DNA from: Cystobasidiopsis lactophilus
Taxonomy: Eukaryota > Basidiomycota > Agaricostilbomycetes > Agaricostilbales > Chionosphaeraceae
Direction: 5' to 3'
NCBI GenBank assembly: GCA_001599975.1
Contig: BCIO01000003.1
Coordinates: 3,706,762 to 3,770,761 of the forward strand
Length of the DNA: 64,000 nucleotides
The notes under the pieces were generated by a model, which saw only the letters and a list, made by a program, of their open reading frames with translations, searched no databases and had not been told where the DNA came from. The position numbers were made by a program, and so were the translations under genes. Below, piece after piece: positions 11,536 through 23,137 of this stretch (positions are counted from its first letter, which is position 1; every line of letters starts with the position of its first letter).

Positions 11536-13575
11536 ATGCCTGCTTCCACAGCAATAGAGGAAACAGAAGTGCCTTTGCTGGTTCCTGATGATGGATTGCA
11601 TGCGAAAAGGGAGACAAGGATCGGGCCGCAAGACTTGACGCGGACGAGAAAGGCTGTCATCTTGCTAAGTCTTTGGGCAGCGGTTACTCTTGGTGTGTCA
11701 TGGTGCCCTTCAAATACCTGAAAGTTACTCAATTGCGGACACAGCGGGGTTCGACACGACGATGGTCGTGACCCTTATTTCGTCGATGTCGTCCTCCTTC
11801 GGTGCCTCCGACAATGTCCCTTGGATCGGCAACGCGTTCTCACTTGCATTGGCTGCTTGTACCCCAATGTATGGAAGACTCTCCGATATCTACGGCCGAC
11901 GCGCTGCCAATCTTTTGGCCTTGTTCTTGTTCACCTCTGGGACTCTTGGCTGTGCCCTTGCGCCCTCAATGTTTGCCCTCATTATCAGTAGAGCTTTGGC
12001 TGGCATGGGTGCAGGCGGCATCTTTGCCACTACTAGTATTGTCGCTAGCGGTGAGCTGTTTCTCGATTTCGGGAAAACTCAAACTCAGATCAGTTGGTTA
12101 GACTTGATACCGATGCGGCATAGAGCATTGTTTCAAGGCTTATCCAACGTGTTTTATGGTATGTTAAGCGCCCCTTTTTCAGGAGACCAAATGCTCACAT
12201 TGAAGCACAGGCTTGGGTGCGAGTTTGGGTGGGCCGGTGGCAGGATTGATCAGCCAAAAGTTTGGCTGGCGGAGTCCGTTTATGGGCCAGGTGCCACTAC
12301 TCTGTCTCTCGTTTTGTGGTATAGCTATCTTGCTGCGTTACACCGTTCCTGGACAGCAAGATCCTTCGAAGGCTTCCCTTTCTCGCTTGGATTGGAAGGG
12401 GTCGCTCTTGCTGGTGGTATCAGTAAGCCTCTATTCTGAGAGTTTTGCTAAGTGGTGCCGACTCATTTTTTCCGAAGGTGACTACTCTGCTTGGCTCCTT
12501 GTCACACAAGACCAACAGCCGGCTCCCTTGGATTGCGCCTTCAGTGATTGTGCCCATCTTTATATCAATAGCCGGTGCTATGGCCTTCATTCGGGTCGAG
12601 TCAAGACACGCCAAAGAGCCCATCTTTCCCGTACACCTGCTCAGCCAAACGAGTCCCCGTCGTAAGCCAATTCTATTGCACCTCTTGGCCCTCTCATCAA
12701 CCAGACACTCCAGAGTCGTTGCTGGTGCACTTCTTCAGCAGCGCATCTACATTTTCTATGCTCTACCACTACCCCATGTACTTGGAAACCGTCTTCGCCT
12801 TAACACCCGCCGAGTCTGGTCGCAGGTTGATTCCGAATGCGATTGCGGGGGCCGTCGGATCGCTTTTGCTGGGCTACCTGGTGCGGAAAACGGGAAAATA
12901 CTTCTGGTTTAACTTGGCGGTGGCGGGATTCCCAATGGTGGCCGCTTTCGGGCTGATGCGCCTATCAGACCGCTCTTCATCATTAGCACAGTGGTTTTCT
13001 ATCACACCTGGTGTGTCTATTGCTTTAATGGGCGCTGATTATGCCACTGATGGCCTTCGCGACCTCAGCTGGCTTCTCCATGGGCGCTTGTTCGACAACC
13101 GGCCTGATGGCGGTAATTGCTTCTGTCTCATCGCAGGACCTCGCAGTGTCAGTTATTGTTACAAGACGCTGCTTTGGAGAAGTAGCTGATTTCGAACCAT
13201 AGGGCCACCACCGCAATCTATCTGTTCCGCAATGTCGGCCAAGTGGTCTCAGTCGCTGTAGGGTTTGGCCTCCTTCAAGCGACTCTCGTCAAAGAACTAC
13301 ATGCCACTCTACCAACAAGCAGCGAAACAGACAAACTCATCGAAGAGGTCTCTCGCCAGTTTTCCAAGGTGGCGTCGCTTCCACCGCGCGAGCGAGTGCC
13401 GGTCGTCGCTGCGTTCCACAAGGCCTTCGCTTCAGTCTTTGTCTTCGACTTCGCAATAGCTTTCCTCTGTCTCGTTTGCGCCATGGGCGTTGGAGAGTAT
13501 CCCTTGCCTACGTCGTTACCAGCACGCGCACCAGTGCAGGATGCGGATGAAACCGACGGCGCAGTTTCCACTTGA
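11536..13575 (+). CDS. MFS transporter, VBA-type (DHA2 family)
   Basis: A multi-exon gene starting MPASTAIEETEVPLLV and ending ...DADETDGAVST. The first membrane segment is AVILLSLWAAVTL. The MFS signature MYGRLSDIYGRRAANLL lies between segments 2 and 3, after FDTTMVVTLISSM, which is typical of DHA2 carriers. RALAGMGAGG and the late segment SSQDLAVATTAIYLFRNVGQ, after splicing at about 13018-13079 and 13150-13201, resemble yeast Vba vacuolar basic amino-acid permeases and related drug exporters. All exon joins I tried stay in frame, so the gene looks intact. Expected location is the vacuolar or plasma membrane; substrate is not determined. Confidence 0.7.
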
Positions 13576-14022
13576 TGTATGCAAAGAATCAACTTGACAT
13601 ACATAAGAGCGATATCAAAGTACAAAGTGCTGGCAGCCTGGCTGCTAAGTTGATCACAGTCCATTGAGTATTGATTCTGAGTAGGTAGTGAGAAGGAAAG
13701 CCCCGACGCTGCGAGAACACATTCGCGTGCTGATGAAGACAACATTAGTGATGCAAGAATACTTAGACCATGCCACGCCGGACGGAGGGAGTCGGTGGCA
13801 AAAAGCTCAGGCCAATGGGCAGCCAAGGCGTTTCAGGAGCCGCGGGAAAAGCCAGCAGCAGTAGCATTCTCGCCAGAGCATGGCAGGTCAGAGGACCTTT
13901 ATTCGGAGTGAAGCGGAACCCAGAAACGCAAGAGAACAGGGGCCGAGATCCACGAGCAGAAGCCAAATCCCTTGAACCCAATCGAGCGACCAAAACGCCT
14001 TGCAGCGAGTGATGCGGGCGGC
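13576..14022. other. Intergenic region upstream of the RasGEF gene
   Basis: I see no gene in this stretch. The RasGEF frame is open upstream of its first ATG as far as about 13972, but only with a non-ATG codon. Confidence 0.4.
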
Positions 14023-17000
14023 ATGCAAGAGCTGGCGATGCTAAGACGAGCGGCGTTGCAGGCTGAAGCGGACGAGGACCAGTCAAAGCTCCCAGCCTTG
14101 CCGGATGAGTTGTTGTTGGCACTAGCGCAAGAGCCAGTTGCGCCGCCCTCGTCGCGCGGTGGCGGGTTTGGGTCTGCGTCCACGTCCACGTCCACTTCGA
14201 CCTTGCCGACGTATGCGGTGGACTATGGCGTGGGAGACGTCGATTTGGACGAGGAGTTGGACGAGATCCTGCCATGGCGCAAGGCCGACTCTTGGACGCA
14301 CGACCTGGCTCACAGAGTGCGCAGTCGACCGCTGCAGCCCCAGCCGTCCAACAGGCACCTGTTCTGGGACGGCGACAACAACAACGACGCCGGCTTGGAC
14401 TCGGAGGACGAGGACGCCGCGCTGAGGCGGACCATCCAGTTCGCCCAGCCGCCGCACACGGCCACCTTGCCCTTCCGCTCCCTCAACGAGCAGCAGCAGG
14501 ACTTGACTGGCTTCAACAGTAGGAACAGGAGCTATTCCGACACGTCGCTGGCTTCGGTTGCCAGCCCAAAGCAGGCGGCCAAAGCGCCAGGCTCCAGGTC
14601 GAGATCTGGCAGCTTGCTCCGGCCAGAGGTGCGTTCACGTCTCTGCCTTTGGTCTTTGAAGACTACTCAGCAACGAGTTCCATACAGAAAACCAAGGCCG
14701 ACTTTGTGGTGGCCATCATTGGCCCCAAAGGCGTCGGCAAATCGACTGTCATCTCCCGCCTCGTCCGCAACAGCAAGGCCGTCAAGCCTGCTCTCTTAGC
14801 TGCCGACGAGCAAGGCAATCAAGGTCCGACGAATCGTATCTCATCACTGTTCTTTCTGATGTTTGGGACGCTGTGTCGCACAGTCTCATGTTGGCAAGCG
14901 TCGACCACCATTGCGGCTGGCACCGTCAAGCACGTCGACATCCTGGAAGTCGACTCAGCCGTTTTAAGATCTAACTCGCAAGGTCTCATCTGGCCGAAAG
15001 AATGGCCGGCAGTGGCGGGAGTCATGCTCTGGTGGGTTGAAATACCCTTGCTTTTTTTGTCGGGATCTCGAGTGACCAATCCGCGCAGCTACGACGCAAC
15101 GGACCGCAAGACACTAGGGCCTTTAAAGCAAATGCTTCGTGTGTTCCTTTCCCGCGACCCCATTTCAAGGATTTTAGGGTGAAAGGTTTGTTGCGCAGAG
15201 GGTTTTTGGCTGCGAGGCGACATCAAGATAATCGTCCTGGCTTGCAAATCCACCTCGGACTCGGCCATCAACCCGAACCAGGTCAACAAGCTGTGTGTGC
15301 CCTACAATGCGGGTCTGGTCGAGCTGGCCGGTGGCGTCGAGGACAAACAGCACAAAATGAAGAGCGCCTTCAAGTGGGTGTGCCGGTCCATTGCTGAAGC
15401 CAACGGTGCGTCCAGGAGCACTTCATCAGTTTTTCACTGTTCTGATGAACCACTACTTTGGGCACAGGCGAGTTCCCAGAGGACCGCTTCAAAACCGCCA
15501 AGCCGGGCAGCAGCAGTGGCGCTCGGACCCCCATCTTACGCAATGTTCCTCCAGCTCTTGAGGAAGCAAGCGAACCTGCCAGTCCGACGTCCTCCTCTCC
15601 CGCATCGTCCCGAGCCCAACTCAACTATCAGGCGGTCTTGCCGCCAACAACCACCGGGCTGCCAACCGTCTATGCCTCACCGTTTTCTTCGGCGCCCTCC
15701 ACCTCCTCCAAGGAAGCCATGTCCCCTACATCTAATCTCTCTTTAAGTCCGACGACCACTTTGTCGGTCACATCCTCCCCACTGGCGGCCTTGGCCAATA
15801 TCAAAGTCCCCGATGTCGACCTCTATTATTCGAGGGACGACTTGATCGACAAGTTTTTGTACTCAGCCGTCACTCAAAATGGTGAGTCATGACCACACTC
15901 CAGTGGTTGTTTCGATAGCCACTCAAAACTTTCTCCTTGGCTCGCAGACGAGCCTTTTGTCGCCCAGTTTCTCATCATCTTCCGCAAGTTTGCCCGGCCA
16001 ACCGAGCTCCTCAACAAGCTGCTCGAGCGCTTCCACTTCATCGGCGAGAGCCTCAAGCCGACCGACCTCTTAGGCCAATTCGCCCAGGTCCGGCTGATGA
16101 ACGCGCTCTTCAGCTGGATGACGGCTTACCCGGGCGATTTTGTCCACTGCATCTCCTCGCCCTTGACTGGACCCACCTTCAGAAAATTCTTGGAAGACAT
16201 GCTGCTCGTCCCTTGGCTGACCCACTACGCCGTCGACCTCTTACCGCTCCTCAAGACCGTCGAGCACATCCAGTCCGACCCCGAGACCTGGGCTCTGCCG
16301 GACTCTTATTCTTCAAGCAATGATGACGATTCACCGCTGCTGCCGACTTCAAGAAAGATGTCGCTCGTCCCGTCTACCGCCTCTTCGGTCGGACCTGGCC
16401 CGGCCATGCAGCGCACCCAGTCTTCCACGTCCTCCATGGCCGCCTCTGAACCTTCTCTTCAGTTCTCCCTTGGCCTCACAGGGGACCCGCCAATTCCTAG
16501 CAGGCCTCGTCTCTTGTCCGACACAGAAACCACGCGAAGCAACACGTCCACCACCTCTGATCCGCTGTCCAACTCAAGAAGGTCGGGCAAGCGGAGCATC
16601 TCGGCAGAGTACTCCCTCTTCGACATCTCTCAAGAACTTCTCACCTTGGATCCGTACGACGTTGCCTACCAGATCACCCGCCTAACCTGGCAGATCTTCT
16701 CGGAAATTTGTGTTCGTCCAGACCTTTCCTCATTTGGACCGCGAATGTCGCCTTATCGCTGTCTCGATAGCCACGAGATTTAATCCGATACGTGCTAGCT
16801 CCAAGGGATGCGGGCGACTTCAACTCGCCGTCGGCCAAAGACCAGAGGAGCCCTGTCACTCGCTCCATCCGCTTCCTCAATTTTTTGTCTGATTGGTTTG
16901 TCAACCACTCCCCTCATTAGTCGCCTCTGTCTCATTTTGGGTTTGCCTGGTCAATAGGGTAGCCAGCTTGATCCTGGTGCAGCCGAAAGCGAAGCAGCGC

Positions 17001-17725
17001 GCCAAACTCTTCGAAAAGTTCATCCACATCGCCCTGGCCCTGCGGAAGATGGAGAACATGGACTCGCTCATGGGCATTCTCGCCGGCCTCAACTCGCAGC
17101 CGGTCTATCGGCTCGACGCGGACCTGGAGCAGCTCAAGGACAAGGACGAGTACAAGAAGTTCAAGTCGCTCAACAAGCTGATGAGCAACAGCAAGAGCTT
17201 TGCCGCTTACCGCATGGCGCTGAGCTCCTCCACCAAAATGGTGATCCCTTACCTGTGAGGGCTCTGCTCGCCTCCAGAAATGTGCAGATTCTCATGTTTC
17301 AATCTTCCCTCACAGAGGCTGCCACCTGCAAGAGATCACCAAAATCAACGAGGGCAAGACGGACAACCGGGCTGGCCTCAGCAACTGGTCCAAATATGCG
17401 CAGTTGGCCAAGTCCGCGGCGGTGGTCAGCGAGTGCCAAAAGCTGGCGCCCAAGATGACCCGCAACGACAAGATCCAAAGCTTAATCGTCGATGTGCCGG
17501 TCCATTCGCTCGAGGAAGGTGAGAAAAGCCTTCCACTGTACCAGTGAAACTACTTCTGATGGACGGGCGTGCTCCACAGAGGTCCTCTACCAGCTTTCGT
17601 ATACCTACAAGCCTCGCGTGCCGACAACGAGCGGGAGCCGGCGGCTCAAGAAGCTCTTTGACAACGTCATGATCTCACAGCCCATCGAGACGGCCGCTCC
17701 CCAATCCACCTACTCGCCAGCCTAA
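14023..17725 (+). CDS. Ras guanine-nucleotide exchange factor with N-terminal GTPase-like domain
   Basis: Start at MQELAMLRRAALQ. After about 200 residues of low-complexity, acidic sequence comes a Ras-like P-loop domain: DFVVAIIGPKGVGKSTVISR (Walker A), LEVDSAVL, and IVLACKSTSD in place of the NKxD box. Then follow a Ser/Pro-rich linker, a RasGEF_N (REM) domain (DVDLYYSRDDLIDKFLYSAV...), a second Ser-rich insert, and the CDC25 catalytic domain (EYSLFDISQELLTLDPYDVA; later ALALRKMENMDSLMGILAGL and VIPYLGCHLQEITKINEG). CDC25-type domains load GTP onto Ras at membranes; this one would feed cAMP or MAPK signalling. The altered G4 box suggests the N-terminal domain may not cycle nucleotide normally (inference). 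Confidence 0.85.
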
Positions 17726-17936
17726 CGTTTTGTCCATCTTTGAACGACTTTCGATCTTCGCCCTACTGTGCATCTTTCTTTCTTTCTATACTTCTCATCA
17801 GCCGCCAACGCATTTCGACCGCGCAAGATACCTTTGCATTTTATTGGGAAAAGGCTCGCGAGGAAGCCGGGTCTGGGACCATCGACTCGCGGGCTTTGGG
17901 GGGAGTTGGGAGCAGGGCAAGAAGAGTGTGGCATAG

Positions 17937-18782
17937 TCACCGTCTTGGCTCTATTCGTTCAATGCAACATGGATGTTCTAGATCTCTGCGATCCTCGTCG
18001 TCTAACTCTTCCGCTTTAGCTTGAATCTTAGACGCCACTGCCATCACGAATCCAAGCAACAAGCCAATCTGCAGCAGCCTGATGGTCATCGATGTATCGC
18101 CATACTCTTGCGCTGCCCTCTGCTGAGACTCCATCTTGGCCTTGTTGAACTGCGAGCCCCATAGATTGGAGGAGCGGTTGTATCGGGCTTGCATGCGATC
18201 AAAGTGCCTGCAGACGCCAGCCTCTGTGATCAGCCTGCTGCATCTCGACATGAAAAGCAGAGCAGAAACAAGACTGACTCGGACCACTCCGCGTGGGCAT
18301 CGCTGGCGGATTGGTGCGAGCCAGGCGAGTGCTTCGGGCGGTAGTTGGCTCGAGGCGACTGCCGCCTGTAATGCTGCCAGGCCCGAGTGGCGGACTCGCG
18401 AGTGCGAGACGGGCTGGCGGACGAGAAGGAAGAGCCAGAGGAGCGCTGGTCGTACTTGCGCCGCTCGTCGTCGTGCGAAAGGCAGTTGTACGCTTCGGAC
18501 AGCGCCCGGAACTTGGCCTCTGAAGCGGTGGCCGACTTGAGATCGGGGTGATACAGTTTGGACAGCTGGTTGCAAGGCACGGTTCCGCGTCAGTTCAGGC
18601 CGCGGTCGAAGAGGCAAGCAGCCGAGATCTGGAGGGGCACTGACTTTGTGGAAGGAGGCCTTGATCTCAGCTTTGCTCGCGTGCGGCGACACATTCAGCT
18701 CCGCATAGTAGTCCGCCAAAGCTCGACTGGTCGAACAGAAGCAACGCGCTGAGGTGCCGCGCCCAAACACACTCAGGATCAT
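17937..18782 (-). CDS. J-domain (DnaJ) protein with C-terminal membrane segment
   Basis: Exons 18782..18645, 18565..18279 and 18207..17937 give 231 residues. The N-terminus MILSVFGRGTSARCFCST is Arg/Ser-rich without acids, like a mitochondrial presequence. The J domain follows at once (DYYAELNVSPHASKAEIKAS), with the HPD motif at the start of exon 2 (KLYHPDLKS) and FRALSEAYNCLSHDDERRKY to its end. There is no G/F region and no zinc finger, so this is a class III J protein. Near the C-terminus IRLLQIGLLLGFVMAVASKI is a single membrane span, followed by an acidic tail. It probably recruits an Hsp70 at a mitochondrial membrane. An ATG upstream of 18782 is lacking. Confidence 0.75.
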   Translation of the reverse strand: MILSVFGRGTSARCFCSTSRALADYYAELNVSPHASKAEIKASFHKVSAPPDLGCLPLRPRPELTRNRALQPAVQTVSPRSQVGHRFRGQVPGAVRSVQLPFARRRAAQVRPALLWLFLLVRQPVSHSRVRHSGLAALQAAVASSQLPPEALAWLAPIRQRCPRGVVRVSLVSALLFMSRCSRLITEAGVCRHFDRMQARYNRSSNLWGSQFNKAKMESQQRAAQEYGDTSMTIRLLQIGLLLGFVMAVASKIQAKAEELDDEDRRDLEHPCCIERIEPRR

Positions 18783-18929
18783 CGATGCGAAAGAGCAAGG
18801 AACTTGATTCGCTTCGAGTTTCACGAGCACTTGCTTTTGGCACTCATCAAGGGTTTGAGAGCGGCGCCGTAGTGCTATAGCTCCCCTTATAAGCTATCAA
18901 AGTGCTCGTCTTGCACAGCTCGATCGGAT

Positions 18930-20548
18930 TCAAGCCAACTCTGCCTCCGCCCGCCTTCTCGCCACCGTCTCCTGGCGCCGACTGTTGCTGCTTCGCAGTT
19001 GCGCAAAGTAAGCGAGAATGTCGCGCCGAAGGTCCTTCAGATCGATGGTGACTTTGATGTCCTGCATCCGCTGCAACGTCGCGGGAGCCAAATCCTCTTC
19101 CGTAAACTGCTCGCGGTCGATGGAACTGAACAGAGCGCTGCCAACGTCTAGCACGACGCTCGTTGACAAATCCAGTACACAGTGAGAGCTGCTGTCGAGG
19201 ACCTGCTGCATGTTGGGATTTGGATCGTCAGCGCAGGTTGGGTCGGTGCTGCATGGTGGGCGTTTGAACCTGAAAAAGTGAGGACTAGGTTCGCAGGCAG
19301 AGTGACGGCCAAAAGGAGTGAGATGGACGACTCCATCACGGCCGCAGAGCCCAAATGTCAGGTAAGGGTCGTCCTGCAGGTCGCTCAGTCTAAGTCGAAC
19401 GATGGCAGACTGCACACTCACAGGAGTATCGGGCAAATCCCTGTCTTCAATCTTCACCCCAAAAGCAAACTGAACGGATCTGGTTGGGTCTGCTGTCTTC
19501 AATCAGAGCAAGTTACTTTGCGCGGCCAGGCCCAGCTTACCTGCAGTGGCCATTCGGAGCTCCTCGACAAAATTGGCCGCCGTCTCGTTCCAGTACGCAA
19601 CTTCTTCAAGGAAAGAATGGGACAGCTCAGTGGGCCTGGATTGACAGCGACTTTCCCAGTATCCATCCGGCTCTTTGATGATGCACATGCGCTCGTGTTG
19701 TCCCGAAGCGAATTGGTCCAGATTCCAAGGAACATCAAGTCCAGAATGAGGGCGAGGTTCAAGCTAGAGGTTCGGTCAAGCGCAAAAGATCGAACAAGGG
19801 GTCAAACCTGAGCTCACATATCGAAGCCTCTCTGGGTCAGCGGTCCATTCCAAAGTTGGCGCCCGCATGTAGAGAAAAAATAAATCCTCACTGCTTACTT
19901 GACGTTTGGTCATTTGCTTTACTGGGCGTAAAAAGCAGAGAACGCACATTTCATGATCTTCGACGTCCCGCCATTCTGAATGTGGATCCGTCTTCAAAAT
20001 TGCGGGAAGCGCAAGGCGTAGCCCATTTGCTACTTCCTTTCGAAGGATTTCGGAGACCGCCTCGTGCTCAGAAGAGGAGTCCCCAAAGATCCAGACGGCA
20101 CCGTTGGAGCCGTCCATGCGAGATATGAAGCACACTTGGGCCCGCTCGTCGCGTCGGTCCACCCACCACCGAAAAGCAGTTTCTGATACGAGGCCTTGAA
20201 GTTGAAAAGGGCCAGGTTGACGGAGCAGATAGCCGTTCCAAGCTGGCCAGTAAGCGGCCCGGAGCTGGCCGACCTCTCGCTTGTCTTGATCGCCAAGTGA
20301 GGGCGACCAAGACCGTCCTTCGTCGCCAGAAGTATCACTTCCACAAGATGAGGCCACTGAAGACGGTGGGCCCGGCATGATTGCAACCTCTGAGACCTCG
20401 ATGGTGAGCGTCGTCCCGGGAGCACTCAGCTGGTAGCGCCAGCTCTGTCAGCTAGTGAGAGCTATTGTGCGAGTGGATGAGCTCACTCTGCGCCAGGTTC
20501 AACAAAAGTGAAGGTCGTGGACGAGCGGGGGCAAGAGTGTGGGAGCAT
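18930..20548 (-). CDS. Unrecognised multi-exon protein
   Basis: I do not recognise this protein. A first exon from 20548 (MLPHSCPRSSTTFTFVEPGA) joins at about 20443-20486 to DWRYQLSAPGTTLTIEVSEV, and a long exon continues through a Ser/Asp-rich segment to WPAWNGYLLRQPG, FRWWVDRRDERAQVCFISRM and SEWRDVEDHEMCVLCFLRPV. Further exons supply CIIKEPDGYWESRC and RLSDLQDDPYLTFGLC (joins tentative) and end in a basic helix (SRRQETVARRRAEAELA). It is rich in Trp and beta-strand-like segments, with no signal peptide or membrane span. The consistent frame across several introns shows it is a real gene. Fungus-specific is my guess. Confidence 0.55.
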
Positions 20549-20605
20549 ACTTTTCAACGGCTTTTGATATCACGCGACTTTGACCTTCCAGAAACAGAAG
20601 TACAA

Positions 20606-22881
20606 TTAAAACGCAGACTTATACTTAGCGGGCTCAAAGGGAAGCTGAGAGAAGGTGTCAGTGAGGTTGAAAGCAACTGCAAGCAAGTGACGCCGCGGCC
20701 TACCAGAAGCATGACGAGGCCCGTTGCCACGAATATCGCGGCAGACGCGTAGACCGGTCCATTCGCAGAAGTAGCATAGATCGCGATGACCGGTGCAAAG
20801 ATACCTGTCGTCGACCGTCAGCTCGATCAGGCATTGAGAAGAGGGGAAGACAGCGCCGAGACTGACCGGTGACTCTAGAGGCACAGGACACAAGTGCATC
20901 TCCAGTGCCGCGGTGGCGGCTCGGGAAGATCTCTGGAGCATACGCGTAGAGCACTTTTGCAGAGTGAATTGTCAATGTTTGGGTAGATGGACAGCGAGAG
21001 AATGTAGCTTGCCTCCATAGAAGGCATTCTCCCAAAATGAAGCGATAGAGGTGAGCCCGTTGATAGCAGCAGGAGTTCTGGCTGCCGTCAATGCGAATAA
21101 AAAGACGCCAGACAGCACGGTGAAGAGGCTCATAGCCGTCTTGCGTCCGCCAAATCGTCCCAAGACCAGCACAGCTGCCAAGATGGATCCACCAACACCG
21201 CAAGCAGCTTGATAGGTATATGTGGAGTAAGTGGCGTCCACGCTTGTTGCTCCAAAAGACGCATTTCGAGCCGTGAGGTAAGTGCCGAGGAAGCTGCAGA
21301 AGCACGGTCAGCAAAATTGCCCTTCATCATCCAAAGCAAAAGCACTAAAACCAACCCATTGAAAAGAGGATATGCAATGCCCAAAGCGCCGTCTATTGAT
21401 CAATTAGCTGGGTCTGGATCCGGCAGTTTGAAAGCATAACTTACAGATGAAGATCAAGAGTGAAGTCGAATAGGCTTGCTTCCGGGTCGAGAACTTGATC
21501 GAGAGGGTAATTAAGCTTGGGTAATCAGAGAAGGGAGGACAGGCATTTGCGCACCAGCCCTCTGAAATGCTCCGCACGGAAGACCTCGGTGGACATCTTC
21601 AGCATTTGCCTCCAGTCCAGCTTGGTCTCCCCTAAAGGCCTCTCTTCTCCCACAATGGCGTGCAGCTTCTCCACTGTCAATGTGCAGGGCTTCTTGTTGA
21701 TGCGGCAGACGTCCTTGACGATCGCGACGGCCTCTTCATCTCTTCCCTTTGCAATCATGAACTTGGGACTTTCGTGCATTGGCAGGACGAAGAACCGAAG
21801 GATCCACATGCCAAGGCAGATAGCGCCCATGGTGTCTGTTATACCGTAGCGTTTGAAATGAGAAGGGAAACGCGGGCGACATAGACGTGACTCACAGTAG
21901 GAGTACCGCCACCCTTGGTTGTTGGATGTGTTACAGGCCGGCGTGAGCTCTGTATCAACAGGGCAGCTGTAATGGGCCAGAAACACCCAAGAAATCAAGG
22001 AGCCGACCACTTGGCCGACCGCCCAAAACAAAGAGAGGAGAGTCTGAAAGCGAGCATTGAGAGATGAACGGGGCCAAAGCCAAGGTGTTGAGCCTACAAG
22101 CATCCATTGATGGTCACCAGGGCAAAATTCAAGGAAGAGAGCACCATCAATGGGCAGATTGCCTTAAGAAGTTCGCCGGACTTGAGCACGCAGCAGCCAT
22201 GAAAGCGGACCTTCAAGCATACCTCCGACTCCAAATCCAAGCAGCGCCAGCATAACGCCATAGACGGCAAATGTTGGCGAAGCCCCTGCTGCGGTGCCAA
22301 AGATGCCACCACTGTCGAGGCGAAAGCTCAGCCTCTCAGACATGCGAATCGCCGAGCCGAACTTACACCAAGAGAGTGCCATTCCACGCCGTCCGTCGTC
22401 CCACAATGTCGGCACTCAGTCCCCAAAACAGCGAGCCGGGAATCAAGCCCGCGTAGAGAGCCAGCGTTGCCAGCTTGGCATATTTGTGGTTGAACTCGTT
22501 GTTGATCGCAGGGAGCAGGATAGCGTTAGCTTGCAACCAGAGGTTGTCTGCCAGCCATCCCTGTAAAGCGACATTTAGAGGCCGCGCGACGCAATGATAA
22601 ACAAAATGCACTAACGAAGCCCGCTGAAATGAAGAGCATCCATTGATAACGACCGAAGCCAGCCTCGTTCAAGGCTTGATTAACGACATGCACTTTCTGC
22701 AGAAAGAGCAGGCTGGAGGGCTATTTTATCAGCTGGCTTGCCGGCACACGCTTTCACGGGCAAAACCGCACTCGATGTCATTGTCTTTGGCGTAGGCCAG
22801 GTCGTCCTCCGTCAGGCTGGACACGTCCGTCTTGGAGTCGGACCATTGCTTCTTCTCATCAACAACAGCAGGCTGCTCCAT
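20606..22881 (-). CDS. MFS transporter, SV2/sugar-type, unknown substrate
   Basis: The start is the ATG at 22881 (MEQPAVVDEKKQWSDSKTD). An acidic cytosolic N-terminus leads to NEAGFGRYQWMLFISAGF and DNLWLQANAILLPAINNEF, the first spans. GLIPGSLFWGLSADIVGRR is the loop 2-3 signature. The central loop holds MHESPKFMIAKGRDEEAVAI, the PESPR/Y..GR.EEA pattern of the sugar-porter branch. The second half contains ILAAVLVLGRFGGRKTAMSL and YAYAPEIFPSRHRGTGDAL, the PE.FP..R.G element after span 10. It ends ...LPFEPAKYKSAF. These marks place it with the SLC22/SV2-like fungal metabolite carriers. Substrate cannot be told. Plasma membrane is expected. Confidence 0.8.
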
Positions 22882-23137
22882 GGTCGTGTGCCAGAAAGCA
22901 CATGAAATTTTGCGTGCGTCATGAGGCTGGCGCCGGCTGGAGCACGTTCCTGGATCAATGCACTAGAGAGCCCATTGTTCGGCTCTGATTGCCGGGGTCC
23001 TGGAAGTGGGTAGTGGACATGGTGGACGTCGAGAGACAACTGACAGTGGCGCAGGCAAGGCCAAGGAAACAGTGCTTGAAGATCCTCGATCGGCTAAGCG
23101 GCAAGACGACTGAATTCCATGAACGCGTTAAATACAA

